From contig NOWV01000207.1 of NCBI GenBank assembly GCA_003344405.1, forward strand, positions 62,001 through 126,000: a DNA stretch of 64,000 nucleotides. The letters run 5' to 3'. Under the pieces are notes generated by a model. The model searched no databases. It saw nothing but the letters and a program-made list of their open reading frames with translations, and had not been told where the DNA came from. The position numbers and the translations under genes were made by a program. Shown piece after piece: positions 36,601 through 48,829 of the stretch. The first letter of the stretch is position 1, and every line of letters starts with the position of its first letter. Source of the stretch: Trichoplax sp. H2. Lineage: Eukaryota; Placozoa; Uniplacotomia; Trichoplacea.

Positions 36601-39600
36601 GGAACCCATGACTACAGCTCGGATGGCACTGCTGTTATTACGCCTACTGCAAATGGAGCAAGCATAGGAAGTGCAACAGATTACTCATATTTAGATTATG
36701 TAGCCATTAACCTCTATTACGAATGCTATGGTAAAATAATAGCTAAATGTTGATTATGTAATTGAACTTGTCTTATGAAGTAAGTGTCGATTAATGTAAC
36801 TTTGCAGATAAAACTCCGTTATATTGGCCTATGGATGAAATCGTCGATAGCGAATTACTAGGCACGTTCAACGCTAAGAAAGTACTATCGTCACTGCCAG
36901 CTTTTAAATCGTCTAATTCAATTATTATTGGCTTAGAACCTGGCGCAACGTCTAGTTCGTTGAATTCCTTGAGGTTAAATATGCCGAAAGATGATTATTA
37001 TATCGATTTAGGATCGTATCCCGATAAATGTGTTCAAGATCCAGCGAAATGTACAAGCGGTTTCTCTATGGCAATGTGGTTAAAAAATAACATAGGTGGT
37101 GATGAAACATCTTGTATCTTTACTACTTTAAGTCATTCTCCTGGATTAACAAGAGGCTACAGTATTGATACTGTAGGCGGTGGATACATGTCCTTTCGCT
37201 ATGTAAATTCCTCCATAGACACGAGTATCTATTTTCCATTTCCTGCGAAAACATGGACCCATTTAGCTGTAACAATAAGCAGTACAGGATGTAAGTTGTT
37301 CAATTCTAATCAGAATCGATATACTAGTATCATCATATTAATCTCGAGCTCTAGATATGGATTCGATGTGATACTGCTAAAATCATGCGTTAAGAGTAGA
37401 TCATTTCTGTTAGAAATAAATAACTAGACCAAAATGATGCATAAGTAGTCTGCAGTGTTGAATTCAATAGAGTAATATCATGAGTGTTGCATTGTAGAAT
37501 TTATAACTATTTTAAAGATTGACATCATAGAAGCAAGTACTGAGTCAAAGTAAACATTCCATTATTCGTGCGTTTAAATTATAACTAAGTACGACGCTTT
37601 TCTTAACGATTTAGAGCAAATTTGGATTTAACTTTATTCCTGTTGCCATCAAGCGTTAGAGTTTTAGATTACTTTAAATGCTAATATGACATAGCGATAA
37701 TCTTGCTGGTTCCATCGTTCAATTTTTTATTTTTGGGTTTATCTTGTTTTATACGCTATCTATTCATGTGGTATATTTAGGATAATGCAATATTTAAAGC
37801 ATGTAATGAAGACTTTACTTGTTTAATTAATGTTAAATCAGTCGACAATGTACTCGATCACTTTAACAAAAGAGTCTCATATATTTGTTTGCAAATTGGA
37901 AGTTATTCGACTTTAATTATATTAGTCCATCAAGTATTCGTTGCACTGTATAATGATATGATACTATGGTTGGAGAAAATATAGTCTGTCAAGTCAGTCA
38001 GAGACAATTAGTGATCATTCAATAGGTCTTTCCTTCTTTATGCGTCTATCGTAATTAGATTGGTTGAACATATGAGAAAATAATGTAGTCGACGAAGGTT
38101 CTATTTAATCGATTTACAGCTTCGATGTGGCATAATGTACATATACGATAAATTATGTTAGTTTATAGGTTATCACTATGTAGCTCTTCTAGATTGAATG
38201 ATACGAGTGGGTAAGAGAAATCTCGCAGACATAGCTTAATTTTTTATAGTTTCTTGATCAAAGCTGAAATAGTCCGAGTTTTCACAAGGCATAGCTGAAG
38301 TGTTTATTATACAGAAAGAACGATTCTGCTAGTCATTTCGTCGTTTAATCAAAGCTGAAATAGTCCGAGTTTTCACAAGGCATAACTGAAGTGTATATTA
38401 TACAGAAAGAACATTTTAAATAGCTCGACTTTTCACAAGGCTTAAGTGTTTACTTTTATTAAGAATGATTCAATTAGTCACTTGACAGAACAAAGAGATG
38501 GCAATATAATTTGACTGACTATGACAAGGGAGAAATAAAATAATAACAATGTAGAATTTTACGATATCAAANNNNNNNNNNNNNNNNNNNNACGAAGGTT
38601 CTATTTAATCGATTTACAGCTTCGATGTGGCATAATGTACATATACGATAAATTATGTTATTTTATAGGTTATCATAATGTAGCTCTACTAGATTGAATG
38701 ATACGAGTGGGTAAGAGAAATCTCGTAGACGTAGCTAAATTTTTTGTAGTTTCTTAATCAAAGCTCAAATAGTCCGAATTTTCACAAGGTATAACTGAAG
38801 TGTTTATTATACAGAAAGAACATTTTAAATAGCTCGACTTTTCACAAGGCTTAAGTGTTTACTTTTATTAAGAATGATTCAATTAGTCACTTGACAGAAC
38901 AAAGAGATGGCAATATAATTTGACTGACTATGACAAGGGAGAAATAAAATAATAACAATGTAGAATTTTACGATATCAAACCTTAACAATTCTATGGCTC
39001 CTGATGGCCCAAAGGCGAAATATCAGTCGCCATCTCTGACCCTCTTATAACTTTAAATATTGAATAATCATTAATTATTACGCCGCAGAAATATAAGCGA
39101 ATCACGATACACGAAAAGGGCTACCGTTATATTTCTCTATAGTGCTATAAGCCTAAACCTTTTTTTTGCCAATAACTAAGACTTGATTTGAACGGACCCT
39201 TATGAAAGTGATACTGCAAGATGTTGTGATATCTTTCTATCATGCCTTTCATTTCTCTCTTCTCGTGCATGGATCTGAAAGCTTATGATTAAGAATATTC
39301 ATATGATGTCTATGTCTCATTTTTAATTTTTTTTTCTGGATTATTTTAGCGCTAAAATTATACTTAAATGGTAAAGACGTTACAAGTGACTCTTTGGTGT
39401 TTTTATCAGAGCAGCCTGGTGGCCCTTATGAGAATAAATTGGTAAATATCATTTTGGGTGCTCAATACACTGATGGAAACGGCTTCACAAACGAAATTTT
39501 GGACGTTAGCATCGGTAATTGTATTTTCAATGGAAACTAATCGTATCAATGAATTTGGCCAAAGTGCTGGCAAAAAATAAGTTTCTATATTGAATTCCAA

Positions 39601-39827
39601 TAGTTTATAATGTTAGTGATATCGATTGCATCCATGATACTTACTGCGATATCGTCCTTGATGTAGATGATTTGGCTCTATATGAAACTGAGTTGACCGC
39701 GGACCAAGTTACAAACATCAAGAGTAACGGACCATATTATCAACAATCAGCAGCATCCGGTAGTTTGGGTTTAAAAGAAGCATTAACGACTCTTGCTGCC
39801 GATAATAACGATTTTATTGCCTGGTAA
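33601..39827 (+). CDS. Secreted astacin metalloprotease with C-terminal LamG-like domain (8 exons)
   Basis: Exons 33601-33838, 34498-34671, 35324-35441, 36051-36226, 36521-36730, 36808-37290, 39350-39514 and 39604-39827 (TAA) join without a frame break into 595 aa. All introns are GT-AG. Residues 1-18 are a signal peptide. The pro-region ends near HHRNAV (115-118), after which the mature chain should begin. The zinc site HEIGHAIGLYH is at 205-215 (H205, E206, H209, H215), followed by THSRLDR. The usual Met-turn SxMHY reads SVFHY. The four astacin disulfide cysteines are present (TC, GC, NC, EC). From about residue 305 a concanavalin-like/LamG domain follows: YWPMD start, WTHLAVT, LYLNGKDVT, and VDDLALYETELT. 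The family cleaves extracellular or digestive substrates. The LamG part may bind glycans or matrix. The sixth intron contains an N gap. Confidence 0.85.
38092..38980. repeat. Near-identical duplication flanking a 20-N assembly gap
   Basis: 38092-38571 (480 bp) and 38592-38980 (389 bp) start with the same ACGAAGGTTCTATTTAATCG and end with the same TTTTACGATATCAAA, separated only by N at 38572-38591. The first copy has one extra internal unit of 91 bp (AAAGCTGAAATAGTCCGAG... near 38270 and 38350). That unit accounts for the length difference. This looks like two alleles or two reads of one locus placed side by side. It lies in intron 6 of the astacin gene and does not affect coding. Confidence 0.85.
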
Positions 39828-41219
39828 TTCTGATAGTCATTATAAACGATGGAGAATATCATAATTTGTGGGTGGGATCTACGCATAGTTATTAGCCTGT
39901 ATCTCATACTTCTTCTTGTTGAAGGCTATCGAATAAGTAATAGCATCTATCATTCATGCTGAATCATGCGTTAAATTAAGTTTACTAAATAGTTTGTAAT
40001 TTAGTAGTTGATTTGATTTAGCATTTATTCATGTTGAATTCCTACTCTATTGTATTATCCAATCTAAAGTGATCGTTATAAGCTTTGTATAGATATTTAC
40101 ACTTTAAAGTTATTTATGTAATTGAAGGTGAAATAGCTCAGTTGAATGATAGGATAAAGGCATACGATTATTCTCTAGAGTAGAATGAACAATCCATGCT
40201 GGCCGGTTATTATTGATCTGATATTACTACTACTTGCTTTATCATTGATCTATGTAGTTTTTAATGATGCCTTAAGGTGTATTGCTATCCTTGCTGAGCA
40301 TGACACATATTGACTTATTGATGTAGAAAAGCGCAATAAACTATAGATTGATCAATTAGCCTCATTCGTAAGAGTTTCAGCAATCTTATTAATTTGGTAT
40401 TTTAACCAGTTACAAGTGCAAATTGATCTTGCACTTCAATATAAGAATAGGAATGACAAATTCTATTTCGCCATCGTTCTTTGGAGTTGTAGTCCATAGT
40501 TACCCATTTTATCGTTGGCTACAGTCATCGATTTGCGTCGCTATTGAGGGTTTGACTGCCCTGCTACTATGGCTGAATTCATCACGTCGCTCTTGGGGGG
40601 GGGGGAAGATTGTATGTAATATTTTGAGTGAGTTACTAATCTAAATCGCCTATTGCTCTTTAAAGTCTTTTGAAAGAAAGGCGATAGTGGAGTCAAATAA
40701 TACACGATCTACAGTATTGGAGGAATTATGTTTCAGGTCGCTTCCGCAAAATACCTATTTCTTTTTTGACTATACAGTACAGTAACTAGCATCAATGGGC
40801 ATGATGCAAATAGTGCTAGCAACATGCCTCTACTTTCTACTCGTCGCCATCTATCCTACGTTATTGGACTGACTCGAATTTTGTCAAGGCATGTTGGTAA
40901 ATGAGTACGATAGTCGATTGAAGAAAATGTCCAATACTCCTGCTCAATGCTCATATCAAATTGCGGTATCTCTTTCAACGATCACTGCATTCTTTGTGGT
41001 AACATACTCGATGTTGGCCAATTTTGTATAATAGTAATCTACTGTATATTGTGTATAATTAATCCATTGCACCGTAAACACTAAGACAGAATTAGTGTAA
41101 GCACGACAAAATGCATGTGTTTTATCTTTTGAAAATTTATTTTTCTAGGTGTTTACTTTTCTACCTGCGTTAGTGATTACTGCACCAGTTGTAGTTAGGT
41201 AAAGTATGTCCTTTCACCG
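39828..41219. other. Intergenic spacer
   Basis: No gene recognised. An 11-G homopolymer lies at 40595-40605, unusual in this AT-rich DNA. Confidence 0.5.
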
Positions 41220-41965
41220 TCATGGAATCATAGTCCAGTACTGTGCTGTACTTTACTTTAGTAGGACTACGGTTTTCTTCAAGCCTTCATAACGGTACTC
41301 TGCCATGACGATGCATTTGGTCCACTCATGTAATCTGTTTTCTTCGATATGGTTGCATAGTCAAAACTACAAGTAAAACGGGATCCATTCGATGAGACGG
41401 ATCTACTCTAGCTTTATTAATTAATTTATTATTGTTGCGAGAGATTCAAGACCCCAGCAGTACAGTATGTACTTTGACTGCCACAATGCTCTGCCATGAC
41501 CATGCATTTGGTCCACTCATGTGATCTGTTTTCTTGCATGTGGTTAAATAGTCAAAACTACAAGTAAAACGAGATCGCCTCCATTGGACGGATCTACTCT
41601 AGCTTTATTAAGTAATTAATTAATTTATTATTGTTGCGAGAGATTCAAGACCCCAGCAGTATGTACTTTGACTGTCATAGTGCTCCGCCATGACCATGCA
41701 TTTGATCCACTCATGTAATCTGTTTTCTTGCATGTGATTAAATAGTCAAAACTACAAGGAAAACGAGATCGCCTCCATTGGAAGGATCTACTCTTGCTTT
41801 ATTGATTTATTGTGTGAGCATGGTTGCGAGAGTTTCGAGATCCCAGCAGTACGTACTTTGACTGCCCTAGTACTCTGCCTTGACTATGCATTGGGCCCAC
41901 TCATGGAATCTGTTTCTTGGATATGCTTGTATAGTCAAAAGGGCAAGTACAACGCTGCAAAAGAC
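41220..41965. repeat. Tandem repeat, about 191-bp unit, almost four copies
   Basis: Units start at GCCATGAC or GCCTTGAC at 41302, 41493, 41687 and 41877, spaced 190-194 bp. Shared blocks are ATGCATTTGGTCCACTCATG, AATCTGTTTTCTT, ATAGTCAAAACTACAAG, GGATCTACTCTAGCTTTATT and GAGATTCAAGACCCCAGCAG. The array is GC-richer than the GPCR region and ends about 1.3 kb before the SMSr start codon. Confidence 0.85.
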
Positions 41966-42169
41966 CAATGGTGATGAACCTTTCGACCAACAACGACGGC
42001 CTGTTGTGTTTTAAAAGCATGCATTTGCAATCAATCTAGTACAACTTGATGCAAAAATTGCAATATCGAAGGTGTGTCTGGGCAGGAAACTGGTCGACGA
42101 TACACCAATTGGAATAGACATAGGAATGACGTAGTACAGTACGCCCCCAAGCTCAAGTAAAGAGTAAAT

Positions 42170-42760
42170 ACTGTACGTGATACTCGTCCATTGTCTCAAC
42201 TGCACCGTGTCAAGTCTGTACAGTACAGTACAGTACTGTACTGTACAGAACATGTGTACAGTACAGTAGGTGACGTCACGAAAAGTGACTCGTCCATTCT
42301 CTCAAGTGTACCGCGTTAAGTACATGTGTATGCGACGTCGCGAAAAGTGACTCGTCCATTCTCTCAACTGTACCGCGTCGAGTACAGTACGTACACTGTA
42401 CAGTACATGTGTAGGCGACGTCGCGAAAAGTGACTCGTCCATTCTCTCAACTGCTCCGTGTCAAGTATGTGCAGTAGGCCTGATCATTTTGCATAAATTA
42501 CTTTGTACACTTCGTTGAATTTGAAGCTGTCCTACTAATACATTCGATCAGGGCTAACGTACAGTATGTCCACTTAATTGTACAGTACATGTGTACAGTG
42601 TACACACGTCCCGAAAAGTGACCGGTCCAATTCTCTCCACTGTACCGTGCCAAGTACGGTACATTCGAACTGGTTCACATTGTACAGTACTGTACTGTAC
42701 AGTGTACAGTGTACAGTACTGTACTTGTGGAGGTGACGTGCCCCAAAGTGACTCTCCCTA
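42170..42760 (+). promoter_or_regulatory. Tandem CRE/UPRE-like ACGTC elements with GTACAGTAC palindromes
   Basis: A unit containing GAAAAGTGACTCGTCCATTCT recurs after 42280, 42342 and 42425, with diverged copies near 42178, 42610 and 42735. Most copies are preceded by an ACGTC core: TGACGTCA at 42271, GCGACGTCGC at 42332 and 42415, ACGTC near 42606 and TGACGTG at 42734. Between them lie overlapping GTACAGTAC/GTACTGTAC words, forming a near-perfect palindrome at 42216-42248. Another TGACGTCA is at 42928 and more ACGTC cores occur to about 43075. TGACGTCA is the known CREB/ATF site and TGACGTG the UPR-element core. The position 0.2-1.1 kb before an ER-enzyme gene suggests a promoter or enhancer; that function is inferred. 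Confidence 0.5.
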
Positions 42761-43307
42761 CCAAGTTCAGCGACCAGACAAAACAACAATCGCGCCTACT
42801 GGAACTCACCAATGGCATTCTTGTCCATAGTAACTCGCCTTGGCCACTCTGGTGATTCAGCGCTAGGATAACCGTTATGATTCTTCTTTATTGATGAGGA
42901 TGATGGTGGGCATGTCATTCATCTTGCGTGACGTCATTTGGACTAGCACGTACATGCGTCGCTGGTGACAGTACTCAGTACCAGCGACAAGAGCAAGCGA
43001 CGTGCAAAGGTGTCAAGGTTATTGGACGTCATTTGCATGACAGGCGTCACGTCATCCAGCGATTGACTCTGTTGACGTCGTAGGGGAATGAGTTGTTGTT
43101 GTTGTTGGCGAGAGTTGGATCGATTCTTCCTCTACTTTCTCTCTCTCCATCCTCCATGTAGTCATCGTTGTTAGTAAGTATTTGCTTTTCAAGCTTGGCT
43201 TGGGTTATCGAGTGCTTGTTGTACAAGGCTAAATTAAAGAGGCAACATCCTACGAGGACTTGGTGGACTACTGCATCAAGAGGAAAAAGTGCTTTACAAC
43301 GGTTACA

Positions 43308-46300
43308 ATGACTGCACAGGAGAAAATGGCCAGCCATGACAATGTCCTCAGTTGGACACCACATGAAGTAGCAGATTGGTTACAAGATCGTGGACACTGC
43401 GAGTATATTGATACATTTAAGAAGAATAAAATGGATGGCCGTGCTTTACTTGCCTTAAAGGAGAAAGATTTACGATTACTAGATGGTTTAGCCACATGTT
43501 TAGGCGATTTAAAAAGGATCTGGTTGGATATCCAAGAGTTGAAAGGACACGTTCAACCTACCAATGGCCACCCATTCATTTCCAATCGGTTTGCTGCCAA
43601 TGGCCATTGCAAATCCACTCCGACACAAGGAACGATTACAGTCAATGCTTTCCATCATGATTGCCAAGATGGTGCTTCCATGTCATGCTCTCAGTGTGGT
43701 ACAACACTGTGGAATGACAGTGATGGCTATCGATCAGCACAAGCAAGTCCTTTCCATATTATTTCCGATCGTTGGAAAGCGTTGATTGCCGTAGCTTATG
43801 CTTTAGGATCCTTTCTCATCTCCGCCATTGTCATGACAATTGTTCATGAACGTGTACCCGACAAGAAACTTTACCCTCCTTTGCCGGATATTGTCTTGGA
43901 TAATATCCCAGTCATCCCTTACTCTTTTGAATTATGCGAGATCACCGGTAAGGCATTGATTGATTGAACATTGTTCCAACTTGATCCTTTCTCTCGCCTT
44001 GCTCATCTCATCAAACATTCATTAAAACACCTATTCTGCTGTATAAAATATCTTGTTTTATCCATCATACACGCCGCTCGAGACTCGACGATGAAAACCT
44101 TCTAAAAAATAATAATTACTTAAACTATTGAATCGCTGTCATCAGCATGCTTGAAAAAGTAACAAGTAAAATAGGATTGTTATTACAGCCCAATCAAGTG
44201 ATGGGAGAATCATTGGACGATCATTCACTATTCACCATCAACAACAACGACTGTAGCTTAGCAGTTTCCCCCACTCCCCCCACGGCTTTCAGCTCCATCT
44301 TGATTGCAGACTGTTTACTGTGCTATCCAATATGGAACGTTCATCATCTGTAATAGATACCCGTAGAAATGAAAAAATTAACCCTTACATACACGACATA
44401 TTTCCCAAAGTAATGACTCTTTCCGAAATGCTTACCCGTGCCCCCTCCTCCCTGACCCAAATAACAACAACAAAGAAAATGCCAGTAAATACTCCAATTA
44501 CTTCGTCTATCCAGTACATTAATGATGTTTTGTTCATTTCTGCCATTTCAAGTTTTATAAGATGTCAGCCAAACTTGTTCCTACTTTTGATCGCTCTACC
44601 GACCAATTATAACGTCTGTAGGGTAGATTGGTTACTGTAGTTTTTTTTATTTGTACAACCAGCGAAATCCATCACTCAGATACATCAAGCATTCATGAAC
44701 AGTAGTATCATTTATTCTAACCACATTATTCCGTTGGTTAATATTGTTTGCACTGATCGTGAACATGAATGATTGAATTCAAAAATGCTTGATTTTATAC
44801 AACACGATGGATTGATGAGATCGTTCATGAAGTTGAAATAGAGTGATAGAGCAGTCTACGCTCAATCACTTAAACTTTACCAGTAATAGATTGGATCCAT
44901 TTTACATCAACATTAATTGCCAGCATCACCTTAGGGTAGCACTGTTGTGGACGCGCATTTCTTCCTTTATTGAGCAACTCTTTGTTCCTCAAGGTTAACA
45001 TTTGAAACGTTGCTCTTTCGTTAATTCATTTTACTACAACGACCATGCTCCCTCCATTCTCACAAATAAATCGATTGTCGATACTGTCAGTAAACGGTAT
45101 ACTGTAGAAACTATCGGTAGAAGATGTTGATTCAATTGTTCATGAATGGCCTTTTATTAACGACAATCGTTGATTCTTGTTCACGCTCAAATAATAAACA
45201 TCTCCAGTGTGGATCTTTTTCTTTTTTAATCATGCTGGCATGCACTGCCATGGTATACGGCTTGATTCGCTAAAATGCAACAGCCCAAATCCAATCAGAC
45301 AGTTTCATGCATCGTATGTTATCTCTTCGTCGTCATGACAAGATTTAGATTCAAAGTATTCGTATATTGTAGTGTCAAAAATTGGTAACTTGCTTATAAT
45401 TCTACCTTAGTTTAATCTGATTATTCATCACTTTATAAACTCAATGGATAATGTTTCAGCAGTAGCCTGATAGGTGCTTTCTATGTTCTTACTGTTGTCA
45501 ATCGATAGCAATTTTGGCTATGCATGAGTTATTACCTATTGAAGGTTCCATAGATGATTTGCACGTACCTATAGTATATTACAGTAGACGATTTCCGCTC
45601 CATCGCCATTCTTTCTTTATATTTCACAAGTTCTAGCTTTACTTCACTTCATTGTCATTTACCTTATCCCAAGATTTAAATCCTATACTATATTCGTATT
45701 TTGTCAATTTTATTTTATTGATGCTACTGTTACTAATCCACAGTACTACTCAAACATCCATCCTATTCACGACCATCATCAAGATGGAAAGATGGATCTC
45801 TGATCATAAACGCTATACAGTACCCTCACTCGTATACGCGAAGAATTACAGAATTGATTGCTGTCTATAATATAATACCGACTGGTTCTGTATCAAGTGC
45901 ACAGTTTAGGATTAAACAGCTTTCCTGCTAATGACATGATCTTCTTTCTTTCCATTTTCTAGCTTTAAGCCTCTTCATCTTACTGGGAATCATTATCGTA
46001 TTTCATAAACATCGCTTTGTTATTATACGAAGACTATGCGCCATTGCTGGCACTGTCTTTTTACTCCGTTGTGCCACTATGTTTGTTACCTCTTTATCCA
46101 TACCTGGTCGCCATTTAGAATGCGATTCGAAAACAAATGGTGATTTCGCTTCCATTATGAATCGTGCTATACAAATATGGTCCGGTTTTGGCATGACTAT
46201 TGCCGGAGTTCGAACTTGTGGCGATTACCTATTTAGTGGGCATACTGTCGCCGTTACTTTAAGTAACTTCTTTATCACAGAATATACACCTGATAGCTGG

Positions 46301-46609
46301 CATTTACTCCATTTTCTTACGTGGACTCTCAATCTATCTGGCATTTTCTTTATTTTAGCTGCACACGAACATTACTCTATAGACGTTTTAATTGGATATT
46401 ATATTACTACACGTCTCTTTATCTATTATCATGCTTTAGCTAATTCACGTATTGCTCGCCAACGTCAACGAGGTAGAACATTTAGTTACTTACCCATGTT
46501 TGTAGTTTTTGAATACAATGTTGAGCCTGTCGCAAACGAATTTGAATGGCCAATTTCTTGGCCATCAAAGTGGAGGTTTGGCCTGAAATCCGATAATGAA
46601 AGCAAGTAA
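43308..46609 (+). CDS. SAMD8: SAM-domain sphingomyelin-synthase-related protein (SMSr, SAMD8 type), 2 exons
   Basis: Exon 1 43308-43947 and exon 2 45963-46609 (TAA) join in phase 1 to give 428 aa; the human relative is about 415 aa. The frame opens upstream with TTG, so I chose the ATG at 43308; a second ATG at 43326 has a stronger context (AAAATGG) and could be used. A SAM domain spans about 14-77. A Cys/His-containing linker follows, then TM1 from about 157. Family motifs are in order: [41 protein letters not shown] and [13 protein letters not shown]. The last two carry the catalytic His-His-Asp triad. Known relatives sit in the ER and make ceramide phosphoethanolamine, sensing ceramide levels; the SAM domain drives oligomerisation. 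The 2-kb intron holds nothing recognisable. Confidence 0.93.
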
Positions 46610-48829
46610 AATAAAACCCTGGAGTTTGCTAGCGTTATGCCTATTAAATTCCTATCTAAATGATGAAGAAATGAGCTTTATTATGACAACATGAACCACT
46701 TATTCTCGGTCAATGATAATTAGTAATTGGAAGTAGAACTTTTGAGCGTAAGAAAATGAACTTGAATTATTCCTTATAGACATCAAAAAGACGTTTTATT
46801 ACAAGTATTTACATATGTTAAGCCCAAATTTGCTGTTTTGATAACATACATTTTTGTACAAGAAGATAGTAACAAGATATTTTTCGAAAATAACTCTGAA
46901 ATAGGATAATTTCCACTTATTAAATAATTTAGATTACAAATCTAGTATCACTGTGCTATTGCTATCTTGTAAGCTTGATCCGAAGATATATTGACAAAAA
47001 GCCTTTATTACTTCCATGATAAATTATAATTTTATGCACATCAGATTTAGTACGTATCGTAATCACTTTGTACTTAAAATTGGAATCGAATTATATTCAG
47101 CTATTAAATCATGAAGTTTATACGATGATGCTAAATTTGGGCTTTTAAATTCCGTCATTTCAACTAAGTTAACAATTATGCAATGAAAATGTTGCCCACA
47201 GATAATTTCATGAAGTAGAAATGTTTGGCATTATTGGTAGCAATTATCTCTCAGCTTGTACCGTTCCGGTATTTGCTTGACTAAAAATAAGCTAACGCAT
47301 AGTTTTCGGTTTAATATTGAAATCATATGCAATCACAGTTTATGACTGTTGCAATAGTGAAAGATCTGCAATCTGTAAGTACCATAGATATATCGGATGT
47401 ACAAATGCAGAAGCGAGGTGTCATAAATACCTATTTCCACTTCGATTATCAAGAAACATTAAGCAAAGATAAACTTATAGCGTTAACCTTTAAGAAATTG
47501 GCGTGTTAGACGTAATATGGAAAGAGGAGTAATCATTCAAATTTGCATGAAATATGATGGTACAGCGGGTGACGTAATCAGTTTAGCTACAGAAAACTGG
47601 ATAGGCAGTTTGCCTCCAGCATTCTTCCCATCTCTTACGCTGAAAAGTTTTTAAATTTTTTCTGAATAGGTCTATTTTACGCTGCTGATCAGGAAATCCC
47701 TTTAACAATTCCTATAGTAATGTGTTGAAATTGCATTAAATTGATGACACGGTGAATACAAATTAAATCATTGAAACAGACCTGCATCTGCAGGCATAAT
47801 TCTTGCTCGTTTTGAAATATCATTCCATTTTCTTCATGTTTGACGAGTTCATGCAAGCTGCAATTGTTGGTAAATATATTCTATAAGCATATAAATCAAC
47901 TTATCCGTTCCCCTTAAAAAATTAGCATTGCCAATGAACTCGAGGTAGCTAAAAAAAAAGCACCCTCAGGCAATTACAACTCATCCGGGTATAACTAACC
48001 AATCAAAACTGATAGCACAAACTGGCAATCCGCAGCCAAACATATCGACAACCTACAGTAGACAAGAAGAAGGAATTAAGCTAACGTTGACAGACTACCA
48101 GTTGGAAATACGATAACTCTAGCATAAGAAAGTCACAGAAATGATCACCTTCATAGGCAGATCCAAACCGGAAGAAGATTTATGCAGACATACACCTAAA
48201 TCGGCAGCACCTGTGTGTAGATAGCAACAATACTATCTAAGCATAACAGACCACGACAGTACACGAGTAACTGAAATGATTGTGATTATTATTGAGTATT
48301 CTCCAATTTGCATGTCTACTGTATGCCACATAAAATAGTATCTATTGCCATAACCATCCGAACTAACAGCGTAAATATTGAGTCTCATAATCAGCCAAAT
48401 TCATTATATCAGCAAGGGTAAATCAAACCTAAGATCTTAGGATAGTCTTCTGCTTTCAACCAAGGGGTACATATGGATATGCATTTAAAAGATTTCTTTT
48501 GAATCAATTCTTGGTAATATTCTTTCAGTGGGCCTTTACCTATTCATTAAATTGTAGCTATTAGAACCAAAGCGAAATTGATTACGTCAAAATTAATAAC
48601 TGTTGTTTATGTACAGTAGTTTAGACCTGTTATTACGCAAATTAAGCGCGGGTACTTTTTGCTATTACGCAAATTGTTAACCAAATTTTCGTATCCTAAT
48701 TCGCAAACGAAATAAAGTTTATTTTATCATGCGCCAATAACGTAGACTTTCCAAGTATAGGTTACTAGCAGAAAATTTTTGATGTACTAAGGTAGAAATG
48801 ATACGATACAAGCACTACTACTTGTAAAT
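46610..48829. other. Intergenic spacer
   Basis: No gene supported. A 60-codon ORF at 47327-47509 has no recognisable pattern. 47.9-48.3 kb is a more GC-rich, stop-rich stretch that looks like decayed repeat DNA. Confidence 0.5.

Noticed and set aside
40130-40205. tRNA-like stretch containing ATAGCTCAGTTGAATGATAGG
   Set aside because: It resembles a D-arm, but no matching acceptor stem, anticodon arm or GGTTCAAATCC T-arm follows.
42011-42830. Short Tyr/Cys/Val-rich ORFs on both strands
   Set aside because: They are translations of the GTACAGTAC/ACGTC repeat array.
43047-43495. Minus-strand ORFs opposite the SMSr first exon
   Set aside because: They are antisense shadows of a conserved coding exon.
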